Shown: piece after piece, positions 1 through 7,873 of the stretch
Layout of the letters: every line of letters starts with the position of its first letter
Numbering within the stretch: position 1 is the stretch's first letter
Origin: Pirellulales bacterium
GTDB lineage: Bacteria; Planctomycetota; Planctomycetia; Pirellulales; JACPPG01
DNA: 43,593 bases
Direction: 5' to 3'
Assembly (NCBI GenBank): GCA_036490175.1
Contig: DASXEJ010000208.1
Coordinates: 1-43,593 of the forward strand
Notes under the pieces: model-generated
The model's input: the letters and a program-made list of their open reading frames with translations, nothing else
Databases searched by the model: none
What the model was told of the DNA's origin: nothing
Program-made: the position numbers and the translations under genes

Positions 1-1305
1 CGTGGAGTAGGCCAGCACGCGCTTGATATCGACTGCGGTCGTGGCAATCGTGGCCGCCAGAAATAGTGTAATGGCGCCGACATAGGCGATCACCAACAGC
101 ACTTCCGGCACGAAGACCGGGTAGAACCGCCCAGTTAGGTAGACGCCCGCTGCCACCATCGTTGCCGAATGCACAAGCGCCGAGACAGGCGTCGGCCCTT
201 CCATAGCGTCGGGCAACCAGACGTGTAGCGGGAATTGCGCGCTTTTGCCGATACAGCCGCAGAAGATTCCCAATCCGGCAACCACCAGCAGCCAATAGCC
301 ATGCCCCTCGTCCCGCAAGGACTCGATCTTTTCGTTCGTGCCATGCACGATGGCGGGAATGTCGGCCTTGGGCGCCGAGTCAATCGCCGACGATTTCACC
401 ATGCCGTCTGGCACAGTCAGCATGTGTTCGTGTGAGGCGGGGCGGACCGTGCTGAAGATGCCAGGAGCCTCACCCTCGATATCGCCGAAGGCAAACGTCC
501 CCAGCGTGGCCCACAGTGCCATAAGTCCGATGATCATCCCAAAGTCGCCGACGCGATTGACGATGAACGCTTTGTTCGCCGCGTTCGAGGCACTCTTCCG
601 CTCGATGTAAAAGCCGATCAAGAAATATGAGCAGATACCGACCAGCTCCCAGAAGACAAACACCATCAGGATGTTGCCGGCATATACCAGGCCCAACATG
701 CTGAAGCAGAACAGCGACAGATACTGAAAGAACCGGTAGTATCGCCCTGGACGATGCAGATGGTGGCCGTCGGACAGCGTCACCTCATGATCGGTTACTT
801 CGTGCAATTCGTCGTGCATGTAGCCCGACGCATAGAAGTGAATCAAAGTGGCGATCAGCGTCACCATCGAGAACATCAGTACGGTGAGCGAGTCGATGTA
901 GTAACTGATGGAAAGCTTCAGCGCGCCGAACTGACCAAGGCTATACAAATCTTTCGTGTAGGCCTTGGGCGGGGCCGTCGGCAGACCATGCCCAGCATGC
1001 CCCGATTCATGGGCGGCCGCACCCTGTTCGCCATGCGCGGCGGCCGCATCGTCGTGCGCGGCGTCAGCGTCACCATGAGCGACGGCAGCGGCCGTATCTC
1101 GTGCTCCAAGATGCCCGAAATGCCAGATGCCAAAAGCCGTCAGCGACAACAAAAAAGAACCGAGAATCGCACCCGTGGCGATGTAGCTGGCAAAGAATCC
1201 GGCCTTGCCCATGCGCGGGCCGAATAGCGCGATCAGCGCGAACGATGCCAGCGGCAAAAGCCATGCCAGGCCAAGCAGCAGCGGTAGTGAATGGTCGGGT
1301 GACAT
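1..1305 (-). CDS. nuoL: NADH-quinone oxidoreductase subunit L (partial, C-terminus off the left edge)
   Basis: Antiporter-like, proton-pumping subunit at the far end of the complex I membrane arm. The 435 visible codons are open from an ATG at 1305 to the window edge. Recognisable family segments are FYASGYMHDE, FVFWELVGICSYFLIGF (conserved TM5 Glu), KSAQFPLHVWLPDAMEGPTP, the conserved HSATMVAAGVYL, and DIKRVLAYST at the edge. The ATG overlaps the nuoK stop by one base (TGATG), so translation is probably coupled. TM1 (about 8-30) and TM2 (about 36-62) are followed by a His/Ala/Asp-rich segment at about residues 72-108 (for example AHGDADAAHDD and HESGHAGHG) that standard NuoL lacks. By known NuoL topology this loop faces the P side. 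nuoM and nuoN probably lie beyond the left edge (inference). Confidence 0.96.
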   Translation of the reverse strand, partial: MSPDHSLPLLLGLAWLLPLASFALIALFGPRMGKAGFFASYIATGAILGSFLLSLTAFGIWHFGHLGARDTAAAVAHGDADAAHDDAAAAHGEQGAAAHESGHAGHGLPTAPPKAYTKDLYSLGQFGALKLSISYYIDSLTVLMFSMVTLIATLIHFYASGYMHDELHEVTDHEVTLSDGHHLHRPGRYYRFFQYLSLFCFSMLGLVYAGNILMVFVFWELVGICSYFLIGFYIERKSASNAANKAFIVNRVGDFGMIIGLMALWATLGTFAFGDIEGEAPGIFSTVRPASHEHMLTVPDGMVKSSAIDSAPKADIPAIVHGTNEKIESLRDEGHGYWLLVVAGLGIFCGCIGKSAQFPLHVWLPDAMEGPTPVSALVHSATMVAAGVYLTGRFYPVFVPEVLLVIAYVGAITLFLAATIATTAVDIKRVLAYST

Positions 1306-1649
1306 CAGCCCTTCAGCTCATCCGCACGATCAACGTCGACCGTGGAATGGTTGTTGTAAAAGTTCAAGGTGATGGCCAAGGCCACGGCGGCCTCGGCCGC
1401 GGCCAGGACGATTACGAACAGGGAAATAAGTTGCCCGTCGAGTCCCAGCCGATACGAGGAATCGTGATTCAACAATTCGCTGCTAAAGGCGACGAAGTTG
1501 ATGTTGGCCCCGTTCAGAACGAGTTCGATTCCCATCAAGATGCCCAACGCATTGCGCTTCACCGCCATGCACACGACGCCGGCAATAAACAGCACCGCGC
1601 CCACCACCAGGAAGTGCGAAACGCCGACCGGATGTGTTAGCAATTCCAT
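1305..1649 (-). CDS. nuoK: NADH-quinone oxidoreductase subunit K
   Basis: Small three-TM membrane subunit of complex I (Mrp antiporter subunit C-like) that forms part of the proton channel next to NuoJ and NuoL. The sequence shows the family pattern: start MELLTHPVGVSHFLVVGAVLF, then KRNALGILMGIELVLNGANINFVAF with the TM2 glutamate, then a third helix ending in AEAAVALAITLNFYNN. I start at the ATG at 1649 because family members begin right before TM1. An in-frame GTG at 1661 would add four residues (MATN) and cannot be excluded. Neither start has a strong Shine-Dalgarno. The stop overlaps the nuoL ATG; an 82-94 bp gap separates it from nuoJ. Length (114 aa) is normal for the family, unlike NuoA and NuoJ here. 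Confidence 0.95.
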   Translation of the reverse strand: MELLTHPVGVSHFLVVGAVLFIAGVVCMAVKRNALGILMGIELVLNGANINFVAFSSELLNHDSSYRLGLDGQLISLFVIVLAAAEAAVALAITLNFYNNHSTVDVDRADELKG

Positions 1650-1743
1650 GTTCGTCGCCACCAGGCACTTGATCGAAGTTTTTCGTTACGGTCTTTGGCA
1701 GGCCCACGTCTTGCAACGTGGCAATGTGTCAAGCTATGCGGCG

Positions 1744-2469
1744 CTACGCCTCGCGCTGCGGTTTGGCCCTGCGTTTCGTGCGCGCCAAATATGCCGCACC
1801 CACTAGCACCACTAGCAGATGTACGGAAACAAGCTCAAACGGCAACAGGTAGCCGGCCATGCCCGGTTTCAGATCCGCGCTGCCGGGTTGCAATCGATCG
1901 ACCCGCGCCCCAAGCAAACCAAGACCGATATGGGTCGACGTTCTCGGTCGCCCTTCGCCGATCTGGTCCCCCTCGAAGGAAACGGCGGCTGCATCGTTCG
2001 CTGACTCGTGGGTGCCCACTTCCGAGACTTGGTGGATTTTGGCTGTCGCACCGCGTTCATCGGCGGCATGCTGATCGGCATGGGCGTCGACCGCCACAGT
2101 CGGCTGATTGCGCCACGCCACGACACTAAATGCCGCTGGCACCAGCAGCGCGGCCAAGCAGCCAGATAGCATCACGGCCACGATCCAGTCCCCACCGCCG
2201 GTGCGCATCGAAATAAACGGCCCTTGCGCGGTGAGCATGACGCCAAAGATCAACAGCACTAGCGTGCCGCCGACATAGATCATTAGCTGCATCGAGCCGA
2301 CAAAATCGGCACCTGCTAGAAAGAACAAGCCTGACGTAGCGCCGAGCGACACGATCAGGCACAGCGCCATGCGGACGATGTTCGTGGCCACGACCACAGC
2401 CACGGCCGAGCCGCACGCCACCACGGCAAAGAGCAGGAAAAACAGTGAGTGCCAGTTAATCGCGTCCAA
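1744..2469 (-). CDS. nuoJ: NADH-quinone oxidoreductase subunit J, with long TM4-TM5 insertion
   Basis: Five-TM membrane subunit of complex I, 241 aa. The core is clear: the TM3 region GSMQLMIYVGGTLVLLIFGVML (about 58-79), TM4 at about 95-117, and a last helix YLLPFELVSVHLLVVLVGAAYLAR (about 207-230). Between TM4 and the final helix lies a hydrophilic, His- and acid-rich stretch of about 60 residues (about 120-180), so the protein is well above the roughly 165-185 aa of typical NuoJ. With standard NuoJ topology the loop is on the P side. The start is a TTG three bases after the nuoH TAA, preceded by GAAGGGAAG, which suggests coupling to nuoH. nuoI, which usually sits between nuoH and nuoJ, is instead at 7874-8461. 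Confidence 0.93.
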   Translation of the reverse strand: MDAINWHSLFFLLFAVVACGSAVAVVVATNIVRMALCLIVSLGATSGLFFLAGADFVGSMQLMIYVGGTLVLLIFGVMLTAQGPFISMRTGGGDWIVAVMLSGCLAALLVPAAFSVVAWRNQPTVAVDAHADQHAADERGATAKIHQVSEVGTHESANDAAAVSFEGDQIGEGRPRTSTHIGLGLLGARVDRLQPGSADLKPGMAGYLLPFELVSVHLLVVLVGAAYLARTKRRAKPQREA

Positions 2470-2472
2470 AGC

Positions 2473-3741
2473 TTACTTCCCTTCAGCCGCAGATTGCGTA
2501 AGCGCGACAAGACGACGATCCGCACGCGAGGCGTCTGCCACTCCTCCCTGCGGCGCCTTGGCCTCCGCGGGCTCGGCAGCGGTCGCATGCACGTAGCGGT
2601 ACGCGTAGGGCATGGATCGCAATCCAACGCCGCCGGGCAGCAGGAACGTCCACAGCGTCGCACCGAGAAACATTACCGCCGCGATGGGCGTGCAGTATTT
2701 CAAACAGACTTGCATTACCTGGTCGATTCGCAGTCGAGGCAACGTCCACCGCACCCAAATCATGAACGTGACGCCAGCGACGCACTTGAATACAAAGTTA
2801 AACAATCCCAGCAGGTTGCCGATCCAGGCCAAAACAGGACCGTTTTCCGGCGTCAGGCCTAACATATGAACGATCGGTAGCGGGCCGTTCCAGCCTCCAA
2901 AGAACAGAATCGCCGCCAGTCCGCTTACCGCGAACATCGAGCCATATTCGGCCATGTAGAACGCCAGCCAGCGGAAGCCCGAATACTCGGTATGGAATCC
3001 GGCGACCAGTTCGCTTTCGGCCTCGGCCAGATCGAACGGGGCACGATTCACGCTGGCCGTCGCGCAGGTGAAGTAAACCCAAAACGTGATGAACGTAAAC
3101 GGATCGTGGAAAACAAGCCAGTTGGTAAACAGGCCCTGCTGCATGTTGCCAATCTTGACGAGGTCCATCTGACCTGTGATCAAGACGGGAACCACTACGC
3201 ACATGCCCAGCGGTACTTCGTAGCTAACGACTTGAGCCGCCTCGCGCATGGCGCCGAACAGCGACCACTTCGATGCCGAGGCATAGCCGGCCAGAATCAC
3301 GCCGAACACCTCCAGACCCAACACGGCGAGGATGAAGAACACGCCGACATCGAGATCCTGCGCCACCCAACCGTTGGCAAACGGCAGCGCCAACAGGGCG
3401 GCGAACGAGGCGCAAAAGCTAACGTACGGGGCCAGCCGAAACAAAACCGCGTCGGCATCCTTGGGCCGCAAATCTTCTTTCGTAATGAGCTTCAAACCGT
3501 CGGCCAGCAACTGTAACCAACCGTACTTGCCACCGCAACGCGTGGGGCCGAGCCGATCCTGAATGCGGGCCGAGACCTTGCGTTCGACCCACACAAAAAA
3601 CATGGCGCCAATAAAGGGCACCAAAAGCAGCAATCCGCACTGCAACAACCCGACCATCAAATAGGCGATCGGCTGCGGCAGGTAATTCGCCAGTGCTTCG
3701 GCCACCGTGTTGCTTCGTCCCGAGCGGAAAAAGCCGCTCAA
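2473..3741 (-). CDS. nuoH: NADH-quinone oxidoreductase subunit H, with C-terminal extension
   Basis: Eight-TM subunit that links the quinone site to the membrane arm. Diagnostic segments: VWERKVSARIQDRLGPTRCG (quinone-cavity loop after TM1), AEAESELVAGFHTEYSG (acidic loop), FFGGWNGPLP, and WVRWTLPRLRIDQVM before the last helix. At 422 aa it exceeds the typical 320-350. The excess is mostly a C-terminal tail of about 50 residues after TM8 (from about residue 370), rich in Ala, Glu and Lys. The leftmost start is TTG at 3741 without a visible ribosome binding site; an in-frame GTG (Val13) is the alternative. The gene abuts nuoJ downstream by 3 bp. Upstream lies a 308-bp stretch with no convincing gene. 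Confidence 0.95.
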   Translation of the reverse strand: MSGFFRSGRSNTVAEALANYLPQPIAYLMVGLLQCGLLLLVPFIGAMFFVWVERKVSARIQDRLGPTRCGGKYGWLQLLADGLKLITKEDLRPKDADAVLFRLAPYVSFCASFAALLALPFANGWVAQDLDVGVFFILAVLGLEVFGVILAGYASASKWSLFGAMREAAQVVSYEVPLGMCVVVPVLITGQMDLVKIGNMQQGLFTNWLVFHDPFTFITFWVYFTCATASVNRAPFDLAEAESELVAGFHTEYSGFRWLAFYMAEYGSMFAVSGLAAILFFGGWNGPLPIVHMLGLTPENGPVLAWIGNLLGLFNFVFKCVAGVTFMIWVRWTLPRLRIDQVMQVCLKYCTPIAAVMFLGATLWTFLLPGGVGLRSMPYAYRYVHATAAEPAEAKAPQGGVADASRADRRLVALTQSAAEGK

Positions 3742-4049
3742 ATAAACCGCGGAACTTCAGCTGGCACGGCTCTCGCGCACCAGCGTAACTCTTTGGCGTG
3801 AAAAGAAGTCCCGTAAGATCGTGAAATATGGCACAAGGGCCGGGGTCTGTTCAAGCCCCCACCGCTCGATTTTCCCAGGCTGGCGAGACCACGACTCTGC
3901 CGGCCGGGCGCAGCCGAGAAATCCGGTCGACAATCTCCAGCTGGTGGCGGGAATCGGGGGTGGCCACGTGCAAGTCGCACAGAACCGTGTCGGCGCAAAT
4001 CGTGCCGCAACGGCGCGCGACGATGGCGCATCAAACAACGGCGGTCTTA
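3742..4049. other. 308-bp gap between nuoD and nuoH
   Basis: No gene, RNA or clear terminator is recognisable here. Several frames are open, as expected at this GC content. One minus-strand frame (about 4038 down to 3862) reads ADTVLCDLHVATPDS and later LRPAGRVVVSPAW, which looks protein-like, but it follows an in-frame TGA directly and has no canonical start with a ribosome binding site. It could be a decayed gene or chance. Confidence 0.4.
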
Positions 4050-5255
4050 CTAACGATCGATCTCGCCCATCACCACGTCCAGAGAGCCTACAATCGCCGG
4101 CACGTCGGCAATCAGGCAGCCACGGCACAACTCGTGGGTAACTGACAAGTTGCAGAAACTGCTGCTGCGGGCACGGACGCGCCAAGGTATCGACGTTCCA
4201 TCACTGACGATATAGAAGCCCATTTGTCCGCGCGGCGCCTCGGTTTCGAGATAGGCCTCGCCTTTGGGCAGCTTCTCGGCCAGCTTGACGGGAATGCCGT
4301 AATCCCCCTTGGCCGTGCTGTAGCGGTCGATGGCCTGCCGCACCATGTCGATGGCCTGCATGACTTCCAGCATTCGCACGTAGAAACGATGCCAACAGTC
4401 TCCCAGGACGGCTTCGCGAGGGACGGCCGGGTAGTCGTGGTCGCGCGGATAATGGCCGTCGCGTTCGACAATGACCTCGAAGGCATAGCCGTCGTACATG
4501 GCGGTATAACGATCCTCGCCGTCGCGGCGCAAGTCGTGATCCACCCCGCTGCCCCGCAGCACCGGGCCGGTGCAACCGTAGTCGATTGCCATCTCCGGCG
4601 TCAGAATGCCCAATCCGGCCGTGCGTTTGATGAAGATCGCGTTCGTCGTGAGCAGCGTATGGCACTCGGCGATGACCGGCTCGAGCTGATCGAGGAACTC
4701 GGCACATTGCTTCAGCCAGCCCGAGGGAAGGTCATGTGTAGCCCCGCCGACCGTCAAGTAGCTGTAGGTCAGTCGTGCGCCACAAGCCAACTCGAACAAA
4801 TCGAGAATCTTTTCCCGTTCGCGGAAGGCATACAGGAACGGGCTGAACGTGCCTAAATCGAGCCCGTAAGCCCCCATGCCTACCAGATGGCTGGCAATGC
4901 GGTTCATCTCGACAATGATCACGCGCAGATGGCGGGCCTTGTCCGACAATTGGTGCTTGAGCAGCTTCTCGACGGTCATTGCCCAGCCGAGATTCATGTT
5001 CATGCCGGCCAGATAATCCATCCGGTCCGTGTACGGAATAAATTGACGCGGCGTCAGATTCTCGCCGATCTTCTCCGCGCAACGGTGCAGATAGCCGATA
5101 TGGGGCGTGCATTCCGATACCACTTCCCCATCCGTACGCAGCACCAATCGCAACACGCCGTGCGTGCTGGGATGTTGTGGGCCCATATTCACCAACATTT
5201 CGTCGGTGCGTACGTCGAATTCAATGACGCGAGGATCGTCGAGATGCGTGGCCAT
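4050..5255 (-). CDS. nuoD: NADH-quinone oxidoreductase subunit D (49-kDa subunit)
   Basis: Peripheral-arm subunit that forms the quinone pocket with NuoB; homologous to the large subunit of NiFe hydrogenases but without the NiFe-binding cysteines. The 401-aa protein contains the signature MGPQHPSTHGVLRLVL near the N-terminus (quinone-pocket His), RCAEKIGENLTPRQFIPYTD, MDYLAGMNMNLGWA, RIASHLVGMGA, and the C-terminal end DVPAIVGSLDVVMGEIDR, all typical. Length is normal. The ATG at 5255 matches the family N-terminus. It lies 40 bp downstream of nuoC, consistent with co-transcription. nuoB, whose product packs against NuoD and holds cluster N2, is absent from this locus. Confidence 0.97.
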   Translation of the reverse strand: MATHLDDPRVIEFDVRTDEMLVNMGPQHPSTHGVLRLVLRTDGEVVSECTPHIGYLHRCAEKIGENLTPRQFIPYTDRMDYLAGMNMNLGWAMTVEKLLKHQLSDKARHLRVIIVEMNRIASHLVGMGAYGLDLGTFSPFLYAFREREKILDLFELACGARLTYSYLTVGGATHDLPSGWLKQCAEFLDQLEPVIAECHTLLTTNAIFIKRTAGLGILTPEMAIDYGCTGPVLRGSGVDHDLRRDGEDRYTAMYDGYAFEVIVERDGHYPRDHDYPAVPREAVLGDCWHRFYVRMLEVMQAIDMVRQAIDRYSTAKGDYGIPVKLAEKLPKGEAYLETEAPRGQMGFYIVSDGTSIPWRVRARSSSFCNLSVTHELCRGCLIADVPAIVGSLDVVMGEIDR

Positions 5256-5295
5256 GACTGTTTCGTTCTATGCCGGTGGCGAACAAGATATATAT

Positions 5296-5826
5296 TCAGC
5301 GCCCGCGAATGCCCTGGTACTCGAGCGGCATTTCGTAATCCTTGCGGAGCGGATGGCCCACCCAATCCTCTGGGCACAGGATGCGCCGCAAGATGGGATG
5401 GCCAATGAAGCGGACACCGCTCAGATCGTAGACCTCGCGCTCGTGCCAGTCCGCCGTGCTCCACACGGACGTGACCGAGGGGATTTCCGGCAGTTGGCCC
5501 GGTTCATCGTTCTGCCAGCGTGGCAACATTGCCTTTAACACAAGGCTGGACTTGTTGGGTATGCTCCACAGATGGTAGACGAGTTCCAGATGCGGCGTGA
5601 AGCTCGCCTTGGCGGCTTTCTTGGGATCTGGCTCGAAGTAATCCACGGCCGTGATGCAGTTGAGCAGATTGAAACGCAAATCCGGCTCATCGCGCAGATA
5701 ACGCCCCACTTCGGCAATCGCCTGCGGCGCAACTTCGATCCAAGGATCGATTGCTTCCAGGTTGGCGCCCGTGATAAGGTCGCCGAATCGCTTCTTCAGT
5801 CGGTCCAAAAATGCTTGACCGCTCAT
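5296..5826 (-). CDS. nuoC: NADH-quinone oxidoreductase subunit C (30-kDa subunit)
   Basis: Peripheral-arm scaffold subunit, 176 aa, separate from NuoD rather than fused as in E. coli. The conserved signature is at the C-terminus: ADWHEREVYDLSGVRFIGHP, then ILCPEDWVGHPLRKDYEMP. The N-terminal half contains RFNLLNCITAVDYFEP and HLELVYHLWSIP, also typical. The ATG at 5826 gives the family's N-terminus, but no clear Shine-Dalgarno precedes it. It lies 90 bp after nuoA and 40 bp before nuoD. In most bacteria nuoB would sit between nuoA and nuoC; here that space is only 90 bp, so nuoB has moved or been lost from this cluster. Confidence 0.96.
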   Translation of the reverse strand: MSGQAFLDRLKKRFGDLITGANLEAIDPWIEVAPQAIAEVGRYLRDEPDLRFNLLNCITAVDYFEPDPKKAAKASFTPHLELVYHLWSIPNKSSLVLKAMLPRWQNDEPGQLPEIPSVTSVWSTADWHEREVYDLSGVRFIGHPILRRILCPEDWVGHPLRKDYEMPLEYQGIRGR

Positions 5827-5916
5827 TTCAACTCGCTAACTGGCAGAAAGGGCAATGTTCGATATTGATCTAGGGGGCGAAATGCCGCCCCGCGCACATG
5901 GTCTTGGCAAAACTGG

Positions 5917-6528
5917 TCACGCCAGCGCCGGCTCTTCTTCCTCGACGATAGTGCGACTGCCCGCCCCGGCGCGGCCCCGTTCCAGACTCAGTGCCCTTAC
6001 CCAATCCAGATCGCCACGCCGCCACACATAGGCGAAGCCGACCAACAGCACGGCAAAGAAGACTAGAATGTCGGCAATTGACATTAGCGCCAGGGCACGA
6101 GCCGTCTGCGCAACTTGTGCCGCATCGGCCGGTGCAGGACGAGACTCAACCGGTACGTCAAGCTCGTCATAAACCGCCACGATCGGCGCGCTGAGAGCAT
6201 TCTTTTCCTTCATGATCCGCACCTCGGCCGGACCGCTCACGGCGGGGTCCATCAAGTGCGTCGACTTGCCGAACACTGTGGCCCACGGAAAGAAGAACGC
6301 GACCTCCACATCAAAAATGATGAACAGCAGCGCGACGACGTAGAACCGTAAATCGAATTGCACGAAGCTGGAGCCGATCGCGGGTTCTCCGCACTCATAG
6401 ACTTGCAGCTTCTCGACCGACGGAGCATTGGGCCGAATGAACCGACCCATCACCAGATGGATGAACAGGAAAAAGAAGCCAAAGCCAAAGAACAAGGCCA
6501 GGTAGCCAGCGATCAGAGTCGGCGACAT
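5917..6528 (-). CDS. nuoA: NADH-quinone oxidoreductase subunit A, with long TM2-TM3 insertion
   Basis: Three-TM membrane subunit at the junction of the two arms of complex I. TM1 is about 5-27. The conserved loop after it contains KLQVYECGEPAIGSSFVQFD with the single Cys46 of the ND3-type switch loop. TM2 (RFYVVALLFIIFDVEVAFFFPWA) carries the conserved acidic residues. TM3 is about 151-169 (ADILVFFAVLLVGFAYVWRRG). Between TM2 and TM3 are about 60 extra hydrophilic residues (about 88-148), and the C-terminal tail ends in an acidic EEEEP. Total length is 203 aa against about 120 for typical NuoA. By standard topology the insertion is on the P side. It starts at ATG 6528 and is first in the nuoACD run; a pentapeptide-repeat gene lies 183 bp upstream. 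Confidence 0.95.
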   Translation of the reverse strand: MSPTLIAGYLALFFGFGFFFLFIHLVMGRFIRPNAPSVEKLQVYECGEPAIGSSFVQFDLRFYVVALLFIIFDVEVAFFFPWATVFGKSTHLMDPAVSGPAEVRIMKEKNALSAPIVAVYDELDVPVESRPAPADAAQVAQTARALALMSIADILVFFAVLLVGFAYVWRRGDLDWVRALSLERGRAGAGSRTIVEEEEPALA

Positions 6529-6711
6529 GTCGCGAAACCATCAAGGTAAGAGGCGGACCCGAAGGATCTCCACAAACCAAGGATTCTAGGTCAACCAGCC
6601 CCTTTTGCAACCCTGCTGTCTTGGCGTAAACGCATCCGGCCCTTAACACCGTGCCGGCCGAATGCCAAGATCGCGCTCAATGGTCCAACCATACGACGGG
6701 CCGAGTCATCC

Positions 6712-7185
6712 TCACGCCTTCAAGATGGCGCCCACGGCGGCCGGATCGAATTTGTCCGGCCAGCGCGTCCGCGCGTCATAGATCGCGCGGTGGAATTGGG
6801 CTCCTTCGAGGTCGGCGCCCGTCAGGTCTGCCCCCAGAAGCAAGACCCCTTCCATCAAGGCACCACGCAGATCCGCCTGAAATAGGCTCGCACGCCGCAG
6901 GCTGGCCTCGCTGAGATCGCAATGCGCGAGCGACGCCGAGATAAGCATGGCGCAACTCAAATTGGTCCGCACCAGACGGGCATGGCTAAGATCGGCAGCC
7001 GCCAGGTTGGTGAACGACAGATCGGCGTCGGAAAAGTCGGAATTCTTTAGAGCGGCGCGTGTGAGAACCAAGCCCGACATGGCCGCGCAGCACAAAGAAA
7101 GGCCTGACAAGTTCACCTTGTCGAGGTCCCGCGCGTCGATTTGGTGCAAGATTGCACCGGTGGTCTTGTGCTTGATATCGATCAG
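6712..7185 (-). CDS. Pentapeptide-repeat protein, probable CTG start
   Basis: About 157 aa, dominated by A(D/N)LXX-type pentapeptide repeats (for example NSDFSDADLSFTNLAAADLS and later LLGADLTGADLEGAQF), which fold as a right-handed quadrilateral beta-helix. The end YDARTRWPDKFDPAAVGA is a frequent tail in planctomycete and cyanobacterial members. No enzymatic function is implied; some family members bind DNA gyrase, most are unknown. The first conventional start in frame is TTG at 7149, but the frame stays open upstream through IDIKHKTTGAILHQID, which looks like the natural N-terminus. GGAGGA (7191-7196) lies five bases before an in-frame CTG at 7185, and no ATG/GTG/TTG occurs between that point and the upstream stop. 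I therefore start at 7185. It sits between nuoA and the nuoI/DUF2203 pair, same strand. Confidence 0.8.
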   Translation of the reverse strand: MIDIKHKTTGAILHQIDARDLDKVNLSGLSLCCAAMSGLVLTRAALKNSDFSDADLSFTNLAAADLSHARLVRTNLSCAMLISASLAHCDLSEASLRRASLFQADLRGALMEGVLLLGADLTGADLEGAQFHRAIYDARTRWPDKFDPAAVGAILKA

Positions 7186-7379
7186 TGCCGTCCTCCACGC
7201 CCTACAGGCACGGCTACATACCTACGATTCACCGCCCGGAGAAGGTCCTACTAGAATACTGTACGAGATTCCTTTGCAACTGTCCCCGCACCGGGTCATT
7301 GCAGCAAGAATAGATTGACCGTACCACCGATGGCGCACAGCAAGAAGCGCTGAAAATGGCGCGGCCGCGTGACGGAACG

Positions 7380-7847
7380 TCAGCCGTCCATGGTATCCGT
7401 TGTCGACGATGCGCCGGTCGCGGCGCTGGCCGTCAGGGGCTGGCGCCCCCGAAAGCCGGCATCCAAGTCGTGCCAATGCAGGACTTCAGGCTCGCCCAGC
7501 TTCCAACAGAGATAGATTGGCCGGCCGTCCAGAATAGCTGGAAAATCAACGAGTCCCTCGGGGCCATTCTTCGGCTCGACACCCAATTGACGAAGCTCTT
7601 CGACGTATTCCTGCAGGCGCTGGCTGTCCTTCTCCAGCTCTTCCTCAATTTGAGAGAGCTCCTCGCCGTACGGGTCTTGCACGCCCCGCTCACGGCCGGC
7701 CAACAACAAGGACAGCCGCTCGCGGCGGTCGACGACATCACGAGAAAGCGCGGCCAGGTCCGTTACGATCGCCCGCACCAACGGCAACGAGGCATTTGCC
7801 GACTCGACCGTAAAGGTCTTCCGCACCTCGGATAGGTCGTCCGTCAT
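7380..7847 (-). CDS. DUF2203 domain protein
   Basis: About 155 aa and probably cytoplasmic. The N-terminal segment KTFTVESANASLPLVRAIVTDL, the coiled-coil-like middle rich in Glu/Arg (about 35-85), and the C-terminal GLVDFPAILDGRPIYLCWKLGEPEVLHWHDLDAGF match DUF2203 proteins, which have no established function. The ATG at 7847 is chosen because GAGAGG precedes it and it lies just 26 bp after the nuoI stop; the longer in-frame extension would overlap nuoI and has no family similarity. The position directly downstream of nuoI suggests co-transcription. The C-terminal 20 residues after the domain (Thr/Ser/Ala-rich) look disordered. Confidence 0.85.
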   Translation of the reverse strand: MTDDLSEVRKTFTVESANASLPLVRAIVTDLAALSRDVVDRRERLSLLLAGRERGVQDPYGEELSQIEEELEKDSQRLQEYVEELRQLGVEPKNGPEGLVDFPAILDGRPIYLCWKLGEPEVLHWHDLDAGFRGRQPLTASAATGASSTTDTMDG

Positions 7848-7873
7848 CACTGGCCTCTCAATGTTCCGACCGC

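Noticed and set aside
3757..4185. 142-codon minus-strand frame overlapping the end of nuoD
   Set aside because: Composition is Arg/Pro/Cys-rich and most of its 5' part is the nuoD sequence in another frame; no family resemblance.
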